In this document: positions 8,945 through 17,382 of the stretch, piece after piece
Layout: each line of letters starts with the position of its first letter
How positions within the stretch are numbered: position 1 is the stretch's first letter
Assembly (NCBI GenBank): GCA_023245195.1
Contig: JAHFKU010000004.1
Coordinates: 1-42,123, forward strand
Source: Candidatus Staskawiczbacteria bacterium
GTDB lineage: Bacteria > Patescibacteriota > Minisyncoccia > Minisyncoccales > Staskawiczbacteraceae
Direction of reading: 5' to 3'
DNA length: 42,123 bases
Translations under genes and position numbers: made by a program
The notes under the pieces: model-generated
The model's database searches: none
Told to the model about the DNA's origin: nothing
What the model saw: the letters and a program-made list of their open reading frames with translations, nothing else

Positions 8945-10117
8945 ATGAAAACAGAAGTAAATCCAAAACAATCCGCCCCTGCTAAAAGCTACAGCGGACA
9001 AGGAAAAAACAGTGACTCTATCATTCCTCCATCGATTGGATCAATTGTAGAAGGCAAAGTGGTGGCCAGAGATAGGTCTTCACTTTTTATTGATTTGGGA
9101 AACCAGGGCACCGGCATTATTTATGGCCGGGAATTTTACGAAGTCAAAGATGCTATTAAAAGCCTGGAAATCGGCGACATTGTGCATGCTAAAATTGTTG
9201 ATTTAGAAAACGAAGACGGCTATCGCGAACTTTCACTAAGAGACGCCACCAAAGACATCAACTGGCAGAAATTACGGGATATGAAAGAAAAAGAAGAAAT
9301 TATTAGCGTAAAAATAACCGGCGTAAACAAAGGGGGATTGCTGACCAATATTAACAACATTCCCGCATTTTTGCCGGTTTCACAGCTTTCTCCAGAAAAC
9401 TACCCCAGAGTGGTTGATGCTGACAAAGCTAAAATTTTAAAAGAACTGCAAAAGTTTATCGGTAAAACCCTGGAAGTTAAAGTGCTAGATTTGCTAGCTG
9501 AAGAAAATAAGCTAATTTTATCTGAAAAAGCCAAGACGGAACAAATGACCAAGGCGGTGTTAAATAACTATAAGAAAGGGGATATTGTGGAAGGGAAAAT
9601 TACCGGAATTGCGGATTTTGGGGCCTTCATACGCTTTCCATTGCAAGCAATGGAAACGCAGACTAACGCTGACTTAACGCAGACTAACGCAGACACGGCT
9701 GCAAGCGGCAAGAAAGATGAATCTATTGAAGGCTTAATCCACATTTCAGAATTAGATTGGCAATTAGTTTCAAACCCGGCCGAAGTGGTAAAAGTAGGCG
9801 AAGTGATAAAAGCCCAAATTATCAACATCAATAATAATCAAGTCTTTTTATCGCTCAAAAGCTTGAAAGAAAATCCTTGGGAAAAAATTGAAAAGGATTA
9901 CAAAAAGGGAGACACTATTAAAGGAAATGTTATTTCTTTCTCTCCCTTTGGAGCCTTTGTGGAAGTCTTGCCGAAAATAAGGGGACTGTGCCACATTTCC
10001 GAATTTACCAGCCAAAAAGAAATGGAAGAATCGCTAAAAGTCGGCGAATCTTACCAATTTGAAATTTTACTCATTGAACCCAAAGAACACCGAATGAGCT
10101 TGAAGCTGGTGAAGTAA
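8945..10117 (+). CDS. rpsA: S1 RNA-binding domain protein (ribosomal protein S1-like)
   Basis: Repeated S1 motifs 'GSIVEGKVVARDRSSLFIDLG', 'GDIVEGKITGIADFGAFIRF', 'EGLIHISELDW', 'GDTIKGNVISFSPFGAFVEV'. Confidence 0.85.
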   Translation: MKTEVNPKQSAPAKSYSGQGKNSDSIIPPSIGSIVEGKVVARDRSSLFIDLGNQGTGIIYGREFYEVKDAIKSLEIGDIVHAKIVDLENEDGYRELSLRDATKDINWQKLRDMKEKEEIISVKITGVNKGGLLTNINNIPAFLPVSQLSPENYPRVVDADKAKILKELQKFIGKTLEVKVLDLLAEENKLILSEKAKTEQMTKAVLNNYKKGDIVEGKITGIADFGAFIRFPLQAMETQTNADLTQTNADTAASGKKDESIEGLIHISELDWQLVSNPAEVVKVGEVIKAQIININNNQVFLSLKSLKENPWEKIEKDYKKGDTIKGNVISFSPFGAFVEVLPKIRGLCHISEFTSQKEMEESLKVGESYQFEILLIEPKEHRMSLKLVK

Positions 10118-10129
10118 AAAATTTAGTAA

Positions 10130-10168
10130 ATCAAAAATCCACATAATATGTGGATTTTTGATTTGCTA
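10130..10168 (+). terminator. Rho-independent terminator-like hairpin
   Basis: AAATCAAAAATCCACATA/TATGTGGATTTTTGATTT followed by a T-rich stretch. Confidence 0.75.
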
Positions 10169-10211
10169 AAAAAAGTTTTTTTAACTACAATGACAAAATT
10201 AACCAATCATC

Positions 10212-11630
10212 GTGGAAAGGAAAGACATCAAAGAGCAGGAGTTAAAATTTTTAGCAGGGGAATTTAAAAAAAATCCCGGGCTTTTTTTGCGGGAAACTCA
10301 TATTGACGATGCCCAATTTTTAGAAAAAATTGGCATCTCGTTTCCTGATCAGCTCCAAAAAAATATTTTCCCAGGCTATCTTAAATTATGGCCCCAAGAT
10401 TTTATCGTGGAAGAAATATTAAAAGACGGCACTACTCAAACCATTGATTTTAATGATTTTCTAAAAAAGGGGGCCTCAGAAAAACAGCTGACTCTTTATG
10501 CTACTCTGATAAAATGCGGACTCTCAACCATTGAAGCTATTGAGGAAATAAGCTCGTTTTTGGCCATGGATAAAAAACAAATCCAATTCGCTGGTATCAA
10601 AGACAAAGATGCGATCACTGCCCAGTTGATGAGTTTTAGGGGACTAGAAATCGAAAAAATGAAAGAAATTTCTTCCCCTTACTTCTTTTTTAAAGATGTC
10701 CACTATGGAAAAGGGGTAGTGGAAATAGGCGGATTACAGGGAAACAAATTTACTATTTTAATAAGAACCAACGATGTTTTTGAAAAAGAAAAATTTCTTG
10801 AAAATATAGAATTTATTAAAAAAGAAGGTTTTTTTAACTTTTTTTATTCCCAAAGATTTGGAAGTCCGAGATTTATTAATTGGTTTTGGGGACTTTCCAT
10901 AATGCGTGGCGAATACGAAAAAGCGACAATGAGTTTTCTTTGTTCCCAAGGACAGCGAGAAACTCTTTATTTTAAAAAAATTCGACAAGAAATAAAACAT
11001 CATTTTGGTGACTGGCAAAAAATATTGGAAATTTGCAAACCATTCCCAATTATTTTTCAAAATGAGATAAAGGTTATAAGTTATTTAAATCTTAATCCTG
11101 CAGATTTTATTGGAGCTTTAAAGCAAATTCCTGAACAAATGCAACTTTGGATATATGCCTACGGCTCTCTATTATTTAATAGAAAATTATCTGAATATAT
11201 CCACACAGGAAACCCATTACCTAAAAAGATCCCTCTTATACTAAGTGCCAACAAAAATGATTGGTCGGAATATAATGAGTTTTTAAAAGAAGATGGAATT
11301 TTGGAAATCCCTTTTAATAATTTAAAACCATTCAGCTTTATACAGTGGAAAAAAAGGGAAGTTACGACAAAAGAAAAGATAGAAATTCATGCGCTAAAAA
11401 TAATCCCCGAAGGGGTTGTATTAAGTTTCAGCTTGCCTAAAGGCTGTTATGCAACCTCATTTTTATGCCATTTATTTCAGTTAGCTTCTGGAATGCCCCC
11501 AGAAAATATTTCCAATAAACAAATAGACATCAAAGAAGCATTAGGTAAAGAAAGTATTCAAACGATTTTAGAAAAATTTAAACCTATTATATTTTCCAAA
11601 ACCGAAAACCAATTTGATAAATTTGAGTAA
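10212..11630 (+). CDS. truD: tRNA pseudouridine synthase TruD-like (GTG start)
   Basis: 'FAGIKDKDAITAQLMSFRGL', 'GNKFTILIRTND', 'FFNFFYSQRFGSPR'. Confidence 0.85.
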   Translation: MERKDIKEQELKFLAGEFKKNPGLFLRETHIDDAQFLEKIGISFPDQLQKNIFPGYLKLWPQDFIVEEILKDGTTQTIDFNDFLKKGASEKQLTLYATLIKCGLSTIEAIEEISSFLAMDKKQIQFAGIKDKDAITAQLMSFRGLEIEKMKEISSPYFFFKDVHYGKGVVEIGGLQGNKFTILIRTNDVFEKEKFLENIEFIKKEGFFNFFYSQRFGSPRFINWFWGLSIMRGEYEKATMSFLCSQGQRETLYFKKIRQEIKHHFGDWQKILEICKPFPIIFQNEIKVISYLNLNPADFIGALKQIPEQMQLWIYAYGSLLFNRKLSEYIHTGNPLPKKIPLILSANKNDWSEYNEFLKEDGILEIPFNNLKPFSFIQWKKREVTTKEKIEIHALKIIPEGVVLSFSLPKGCYATSFLCHLFQLASGMPPENISNKQIDIKEALGKESIQTILEKFKPIIFSKTENQFDKFE

Positions 11631-11637
11631 ATTAATA

Positions 11638-11680
11638 GGCGCGGTTTCTGTTGAAACCGCGCCCCGCCTCTTGTGGAGGC
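11638..11680. terminator. Double hairpin between the convergent genes truD and 11681-12361
   Basis: GGCGCGGTTTC-TGTT-GAAACCGCGCC followed by GCCTC-TTGT-GGAGGC. Confidence 0.7.
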
Positions 11681-12361
11681 CTAGACCACTAAAACCTTGA
11701 CGGGCTGGACATCCCACCGCCCATCATCGAATCCAACGAACTGCTTGGGTTGCGCACCGTCTTGGCGGTGGGCGCTATTGACCGTATGAATGATCCGCCC
11801 ATCATCTTGGGGCGGATTCGCCCACACGTGAACGTGTCCCCAGCACGACGATGCCAAAAACCTCATGAGCTCCTGGAAGGCGTCTGTGTTTCCGACGAAT
11901 TCTTCTCCGTCTGAGAAACTGACGACCAAGACTTCCATGTGCGGGTTTCCGCCAGGCTTGGTCGGCCGTAGGTGGATGTCCACGACGTTGTAGATCGTGG
12001 AGAGTTCCTGGAGCAGTTCGTACAAGGAGACCTCCTTGAGGCCATCCTTGCCGAACACAGGGACCCCACTGTCCGCGATCTCGCCGCGGAACTTGAACGG
12101 TTCTCGACCGAACCTCTTGGCATGATCGATGTGCTTTTTCTCCTTGGCCTCGAAATCGGGGTTTTTGAGTTGAACCCCGAGCTCTTTCAACCTCTTGCTC
12201 CAGTTCTTGTTGACGTTGGTCTTGTACAAGACCACGTCAGGTTGATCCGAAACGACGAGACTCGGAACTTCCGAGTGAGTGGAACAGAGTCCACCCAGAT
12301 CGCTGACCATGTTCCGGCACCGGGCGTTGCCACGCGTCGCGGCTTTGCAAGCGAACTTCAT
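11681..12361 (-). CDS. Hypothetical protein with N-terminal CxxxxxxxxC...CxxH putative zinc motif
   Basis: ATG at 12361 preceded by AAGGGGGAT RBS; 'MKFACKAATRGNARCRNMVSDLGGLCSTHS'; GC-rich codon usage. Confidence 0.75.
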   Translation of the reverse strand: MKFACKAATRGNARCRNMVSDLGGLCSTHSEVPSLVVSDQPDVVLYKTNVNKNWSKRLKELGVQLKNPDFEAKEKKHIDHAKRFGREPFKFRGEIADSGVPVFGKDGLKEVSLYELLQELSTIYNVVDIHLRPTKPGGNPHMEVLVVSFSDGEEFVGNTDAFQELMRFLASSCWGHVHVWANPPQDDGRIIHTVNSAHRQDGAQPKQFVGFDDGRWDVQPVKVLVV

Positions 12362-12413
12362 CAAAAAATCCCCCTTGTTGAAGAATAGCTCAATATAAGC
12401 TATCCGTGGTTTA

Positions 12414-12442
12414 ATGGTATCACACATATAATATCATGTCAA
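12414..12442 (-). promoter_or_regulatory. Putative sigma70-type promoter for 11681-12361
   Basis: Reverse strand TTGACA - 17 nt - TACCAT. Confidence 0.6.
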
Positions 12443-12455
12443 TAGTCGCAGGGGC

Positions 12456-12484
12456 TTGACAAGATTATTATATTTTTCTATAAT
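12456..12484 (+). promoter_or_regulatory. Perfect-consensus sigma70-type promoter for the NYN gene
   Basis: TTGACA - 17 nt - TATAAT. Confidence 0.85.
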
Positions 12485-12540
12485 AAGATCATTACCTAAT
12501 TTGGAGGGAACCTTAACAACATATAACACTAGGGGGCATT

Positions 12541-13404
12541 GTGCAGCTTTCAATCTTGATCGACTTTCATAACCTCTTTATGATGTTATCAAAAGACATG
12601 GGGAAAACCCAGGGCGCGATTGATGAAATCATGAAGATGGGAAGAAGGAAAGGCGAGATTCTTGAAGCTCGGCTGTTTGTGCCAATATATTTCTTTGACG
12701 ATGAAAAAGACAAGATATGGCGTTTCATAAATGCCATGTCGCTTCGATTCGGCTTGGAAATTGAGGCTTGCCCAGTTTCATCGATAGCCACCGATGAAGG
12801 GAGAAAGATGAAAGATTCCGTTGATAACGGTGTTATGATGCACGTCGTAAAAAATGTGCATATGAACATCGGCGCGGAATTGATTGTCTTTGTTACCGGA
12901 GACGGAGATTTTGTAAAATTCAGCACACAAGCTCAAAACAAAGGAAAGAAGACTGAGTTTTGGTCAGTAGATCCATCTAAAACTAACTGGGTCATCAAAC
13001 GGGAGGGTAACTTCCGAGAGATACTAATAGACCCAGATCTCCAAGAAAACTCCTTCCTAATTGCGTTAAGCAAAGAAAGAAGGGGTTCGGAATTATCAGA
13101 GAAAGAAAAAGAAGATCTAAGGTTGGTTGCAAAAGTAGCAGACATGCATTTGGAAGGACGAGAAATTGGCGAAATGTCACATCTCATAAGCGACCATCTT
13201 GGCATATCATGTGCCCAGGGGGACCGCCTATTAGAAATGTTGACTACTCTTAAGGTTGCCGAGGTTAGCCTCGTAGCAAGAAGAGTCATTAACATTGACT
13301 ATCTCCATGCTCTTTTTCCTTACCTCAAAAACTTGGGGTCAGGAGAAAATCGTCCTTTAGAATCCGGGGTCAAATCGCCCGAGATGTTCTCGGACGCTCT
13401 TTGA
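12541..13404 (+). CDS. NYN (LabA/DUF88-like PIN-fold) putative RNase with C-terminal helical/winged-helix-like region
   Basis: 'LSILIDFHNLF', 'KMKDSVDNGVMMHVV', 'AELIVFVTGDGDFVKF'; GTG start with upstream AGGGGG. Confidence 0.8.
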   Translation: MQLSILIDFHNLFMMLSKDMGKTQGAIDEIMKMGRRKGEILEARLFVPIYFFDDEKDKIWRFINAMSLRFGLEIEACPVSSIATDEGRKMKDSVDNGVMMHVVKNVHMNIGAELIVFVTGDGDFVKFSTQAQNKGKKTEFWSVDPSKTNWVIKREGNFREILIDPDLQENSFLIALSKERRGSELSEKEKEDLRLVAKVADMHLEGREIGEMSHLISDHLGISCAQGDRLLEMLTTLKVAEVSLVARRVINIDYLHALFPYLKNLGSGENRPLESGVKSPEMFSDAL

Positions 13405-13422
13405 TACGTTAGTACCGATTAT

Positions 13423-13453
13423 CAAAACAACCGAGGAGGTCTCGGAAGTTTTG
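13423..13453 (+). promoter_or_regulatory. Leader hairpin containing an AGGAGGT (SD-like) sequence
   Basis: CAAAAC-AA-CCGAG-GAGGT-CTCGG-AA-GTTTTG. Confidence 0.65.
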
Positions 13454-13485
13454 GTAAGTCCGCAAACCTCACAGGGAGCACGCTC

Positions 13486-15132
13486 ATGTCGTCGAAGGAA
13501 ACCAAGAAGCCTGTGCACAAGGGATTCGACAGCGCGACGCTCATCGCAGATGTCGCCAAGCTCGAAGCCCAGAGACAGGGTTCACCGCAAGAAGGGCAGA
13601 ACGGTCGTTCGGTTCCACCGGAGACCCAGAAGCCCAGCGAGCCCAAGAAGAGCCTTCGGGATCTTCTGCGCGAAACGGTCAACAAGCAAGAGGTCAAGGA
13701 ACTGAGTGAAGAACTGGGCCAAGCCCAGTTCAAGCCCGAAGACATTCAACAGTACGTGGGTCTGCGCTGGGAAATCAACCGACTGCCGGGGATGGTCGAT
13801 GGGTGGGCGAGCAAGACCTGGGAGGACCAGGTTAAAGTGCTCGGCCCGATGACCAAGAGAAGCCCCGGCATGAAGATGATGGTTAGCACCATCGAGCAAC
13901 TGCACAGCAACACCTTTCTGGTGACGACCCTCGAAGGGGTTATGAAACACTTCGGGATCCCTCTCCAGAATGTGAAGACGCTGCTGCAGCTCAAGAACTT
14001 CCTAGACGAAGCAGTCAAGGCCGATCTGCTGGTGGTGGAGGAAAACCCCAAACATCAGTCCGAGGGTATCACCATCCTCGCTGATCTGGGAGACCATACC
14101 AACCATGCGGAGCGGACCTACTCGCCTCGAAAGGGAAGCAAGGTCGCTCACGATGCCTGGGTGATCGTCACAGAGAAGTACGACGAAGCCCTCGAAGCCT
14201 GGCAGGATTTCGAGAAATTACGGAAACTGGCGCGACCCTGGCTGACTCCTTTCAAGGCCTCCGACAAGGAAGGCCGAGATGGAAAAAACTCCAGGCGCGG
14301 ACAGTCCGGCGAACTTTTCGTCATGCCCGCTTCGGCTGATTGGGCCGTTCTACTGAACGTACATGATGGCAAGGATGATCGCAAGGTCGCCACCATCATC
14401 AAGTACGTCGGCCTGGAAGAAAAAGATCTTCCGACTCCCAACATCATCGACTGGAATCACAAGGGGCACTGCCTCTACGGTTCCGAACGATCCGACGTCT
14501 GGGATCGAATCAATACCGAACTGCTGGAACTCAATTCGCGGCAACGCGAACGGGGCCAGGCAGAGATGGAGAGAAACAAGGTAGCTCGAGACAAACTCGA
14601 CAAGCTGGCGACGATGCCATCCGAGCCCAGGGATCAGGGGTTGCACCGGATCTTGGACAACGAAGCGGGAACGGTGAGCATCTTCCTTCCAAACTTCACG
14701 TTCCGTAAAAAGAACGGGAAGATCAAGACGGGACATTTCGGCGTCGCAATCAAATGCGACGATGACCGGATGCCTGTCCTGGTGGGAGTGGAAACCTCGG
14801 AGTGTTTCTGCTTCCACAGGGAGATGTTGGGCAAGAAGCTCCCCTTCAGCTGGTGGTACGACGAGAACAACAGAAACCAACTTCGGGTCAAGGTCGACAT
14901 CGGGGCTTTCTGCAAAGAAAACCTCATCCGCACGACCCTCGACCAACAGTGGTTTGAGAGCATCTGGATGCTCTCAAAATTACTCGAACGTCGCATCGGC
15001 CGAGAAGACGACCTCTTCGAGGCACCCCAAGAAGAAGACGCAAACCTCAACGATGATCCGATGGACGCAGAACCGGAAGGGGAAGCCGACATCGAGATCG
15101 AAGAAGAAGTAGAGTCATCGCCCAGCGAGTAG
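13486..15132 (+). CDS. Hypothetical 548-aa protein, GC-rich gene, acidic C-terminal tail
   Basis: Long ORF, 'CAGGGAGCACGCTC' upstream of ATG, C-terminal 'NDDPMDAEPEGEADIEIEEEVESSPSE'; no family recognised. Confidence 0.75.
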   Translation: MSSKETKKPVHKGFDSATLIADVAKLEAQRQGSPQEGQNGRSVPPETQKPSEPKKSLRDLLRETVNKQEVKELSEELGQAQFKPEDIQQYVGLRWEINRLPGMVDGWASKTWEDQVKVLGPMTKRSPGMKMMVSTIEQLHSNTFLVTTLEGVMKHFGIPLQNVKTLLQLKNFLDEAVKADLLVVEENPKHQSEGITILADLGDHTNHAERTYSPRKGSKVAHDAWVIVTEKYDEALEAWQDFEKLRKLARPWLTPFKASDKEGRDGKNSRRGQSGELFVMPASADWAVLLNVHDGKDDRKVATIIKYVGLEEKDLPTPNIIDWNHKGHCLYGSERSDVWDRINTELLELNSRQRERGQAEMERNKVARDKLDKLATMPSEPRDQGLHRILDNEAGTVSIFLPNFTFRKKNGKIKTGHFGVAIKCDDDRMPVLVGVETSECFCFHREMLGKKLPFSWWYDENNRNQLRVKVDIGAFCKENLIRTTLDQQWFESIWMLSKLLERRIGREDDLFEAPQEEDANLNDDPMDAEPEGEADIEIEEEVESSPSE

Positions 15133-15147
15133 CAGGCGAAGACCAAA

Positions 15148-15185
15148 CGCCCACATTTGATGAAAATCAAGGTGGGCGTATTTAT
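15148..15185 (+). terminator. Rho-independent terminator-like hairpin
   Basis: CGCCCACATTTGAT-GAAA-ATCAAGGTGGGCG followed by TATTTATTT. Confidence 0.75.
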
Positions 15186-15364
15186 TTACAAAATTTTTAA
15201 GAATTGAAAAATATTTAAAACAATGCTAGGATAACGCTAGTTTAAAATTTAAAAATTAAAATTCAAAGTGACAATTTAAAATTAAAAATCAGTTAGATTT
15301 AAAACCATTTTACATTTTGCACTGTCATTTTGCATTTTGATATTTGCATTTTTAATTAATTATT

Positions 15365-17245
15365 ATGAAGATTAATCCTTTACTTAAAAATTTTATCGTG
15401 GTCATTTTAATTCTCCTGGCGGTTGGAGGCGTTTTTAGTTTGGTGTACTTGCCTCAAGAAAAAACAACTCAAATTTCCCTTTCCCAATTGGTGGGGGATA
15501 TTAATTCTGACAAAGTCAAAAAAATTGAGGTGTCGGGCGATAACATTAAAGTAACTTATACCGATGATAAAACCGCTGATTCCATGAAAGAATCCAATTC
15601 TGTTTTACCGGTGGTATTAACCAATCTGGGAGCCAATCAAGACAAGTTGCAAAAAGTTGAAATCAGCGCTTCCGCGGTAAAAGAAAGCGTTTGGTCTTGG
15701 CTTTTGCCAACATTAATTTATGGCATTTTGCCGTTATTATTGATTGGATTTTTCTTGTGGACCATGATGCGCCAAGCCAAAAATGGCGCCGGCCAAGTGT
15801 TTGATTTTACCCGATCCCGAGCTAAAATTTTTGGCGCCGATCCGAATAATAAAGAAAAGGTAACTTTCAAAGATGCCGCGGGATTAAAAGAAGCCAAAGA
15901 AGAATTAACCGAGATTGTAGACTTTCTAAAATTTCCTAAAAAGTATTTGGCCATGGGAGCAAAAATCCCGCGCGGTGTTTTACTTCTGGGGAGCGCTGGT
16001 GTGGGAAAAACCCTTTTGGCGCGTGCCGTCGCCGGTGAAGCCAATGTGCCGTTTTTCAGTATTTCCGGGTCGGAATTTGTGGAAATGTTTGTGGGAGTCG
16101 GATCAGCCCGCGTGCGAGATTTGTTTGCCACGGCCAAAAAAGCCGCCCCTTCTATTATTTTTATTGATGAATTAGATGCCATTGGCCGGCATCGGGGTGC
16201 AGGTATTGGCGGAGGACACGATGAACGCGAACAAACCCTTAACATGATTTTAGTGGAAATGGATGGATTCCAAAAAGAATCGGGAGTCATTGTGATGGCG
16301 GCAACTAATCGGGGAGATATTTTAGACCCGGCACTTTTGCGCCCAGGCCGATTTGACCGAAAAATTATTTTAGATCCGCCAGATGTGCATGACCGGGAAG
16401 AAATTTTAAAAATCCACTCAAAAGAAAAACCCTTGTCTTCAAATGTCAACTTTAAAGAAATTGCTGAAAGAACCCCGGGCTTTTCCGGCGCTGATTTAGC
16501 CAATGTTGCCAACGAAGCCGCATTAATGGCCGCGCGAGAAAACAAAACCCAAGTGTTTGAAAAAGATTTTTTGGAAGCCATTGAAAAAGTGCTACTGGGG
16601 CCGGAAAGAAAAAGCCATTTATTATCTAAAAAAGAAAAAGAAATTGCCGCTTACCACGAAGCCGGGCACGCGCTGGTTTCAAGTTCAATCCCCGGGACGG
16701 ATCCGGTACGGAAAGTTTCTATTATTTCACGAGGAATGGCCGGCGGATACACCTTGCAGGTGCAATCGGAAGAAAACAAAATGCGGACCAAAACCCAATT
16801 TTTAGCGGAAATAGCTACTTTGATGGGCGGGATGTGCGCTGAACGGTTGATGTTTGGCGAAATGACCACGGGAGCTTCTAATGACTTGGAAAAAGCTTCT
16901 CATCTGGCACGGAAAATCGTGAAAGAATGGGGTATGTCTTCGCTCGGACCGATTTCTTTTGGCGAAAAAGATGAAATGATATTTTTGGGCAAAGAAATTT
17001 CGGAGCAAAAAAATTACTCTGAAAAAGTGGCTGAAAAAATTGATAAAGAAATAGAAGACATTTTAAGGGGCGCCGAAAAAGTAGCCACGGAAATTGTAAA
17101 AAGGAGAAAACCACTATTAGAAAAAATTGCTAAAACCTTAATTGAAAAAGAAACAATAGAGCGGGAGGAGTTTGAGAAAATTATTAGCGCGAAATCACAA
17201 ATTACAAATTCCAAATCCCAAATAAATCCTAATTTCAAAAAGTAA
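15365..17245 (+). CDS. ftsH: ATP-dependent zinc metalloprotease FtsH
   Basis: N-terminal TM helices; AAA module with Walker A 'GSAGVGKT', '[13 protein letters not shown]', SRH '[20 protein letters not shown]', 'HEAGH' zinc site. Confidence 0.97.
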   Translation: MKINPLLKNFIVVILILLAVGGVFSLVYLPQEKTTQISLSQLVGDINSDKVKKIEVSGDNIKVTYTDDKTADSMKESNSVLPVVLTNLGANQDKLQKVEISASAVKESVWSWLLPTLIYGILPLLLIGFFLWTMMRQAKNGAGQVFDFTRSRAKIFGADPNNKEKVTFKDAAGLKEAKEELTEIVDFLKFPKKYLAMGAKIPRGVLLLGSAGVGKTLLARAVAGEANVPFFSISGSEFVEMFVGVGSARVRDLFATAKKAAPSIIFIDELDAIGRHRGAGIGGGHDEREQTLNMILVEMDGFQKESGVIVMAATNRGDILDPALLRPGRFDRKIILDPPDVHDREEILKIHSKEKPLSSNVNFKEIAERTPGFSGADLANVANEAALMAARENKTQVFEKDFLEAIEKVLLGPERKSHLLSKKEKEIAAYHEAGHALVSSSIPGTDPVRKVSIISRGMAGGYTLQVQSEENKMRTKTQFLAEIATLMGGMCAERLMFGEMTTGASNDLEKASHLARKIVKEWGMSSLGPISFGEKDEMIFLGKEISEQKNYSEKVAEKIDKEIEDILRGAEKVATEIVKRRKPLLEKIAKTLIEKETIEREEFEKIISAKSQITNSKSQINPNFKK

Positions 17246-17261
17246 CATTCAAAAATATGCG

Positions 17262-17297
17262 ATACCCTAAATTGTAAAGCTTTACAATTTAGGGTAT
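17262..17297. terminator. 36-nt perfect palindrome after ftsH
   Basis: ATACCCTAAATTGTAAAG|CTTTACAATTTAGGGTAT. Confidence 0.8.
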
Positions 17298-17305
17298 ATG
17301 CACAT

Positions 17306-17380
17306 GGGCCTGTAGCTCAATGGCGGAGCAGACGACTTATACTCGTCCGGTTGGGGGTTCGAGTCCCTCCGGGCCCACCA
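17306..17380 (+). tRNA. tRNA-Ile(TAT), CCA encoded
   Basis: Acceptor GGGCCTG/CGGGCCC, anticodon arm GACGA-CTTATAC-TCGTC, T-loop TTCGAGT. Confidence 0.85.
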
Positions 17381-17382
17381 AA

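Noticed and set aside
11972-12388. 138-aa ORF on + strand antisense to 11681-12361
   Set aside because: Shadow ORF; the reverse-strand gene has a strong RBS, promoter and a Cys/His motif
12362-12427. Upstream extension of the 11681 gene to 12427
   Set aside because: Would begin inside the promoter -10 region; ATG at 12361 has a strong RBS
13582-14946. Long antisense ORFs (e.g. 13582-13950, 14350-14946) opposite the 548-aa gene
   Set aside because: Typical shadow ORFs of GC-rich coding DNA; no RBS or recognisable domain, and the sense frame is better supported
15718-16581. 287-aa antisense ORF across ftsH
   Set aside because: Lies opposite strongly conserved AAA/protease coding sequence; low-complexity shadow translation
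17320-17382. mutY ORF start at 17320
   Set aside because: Overlaps tRNA-Ile; ATG at 17383 is the plausible start
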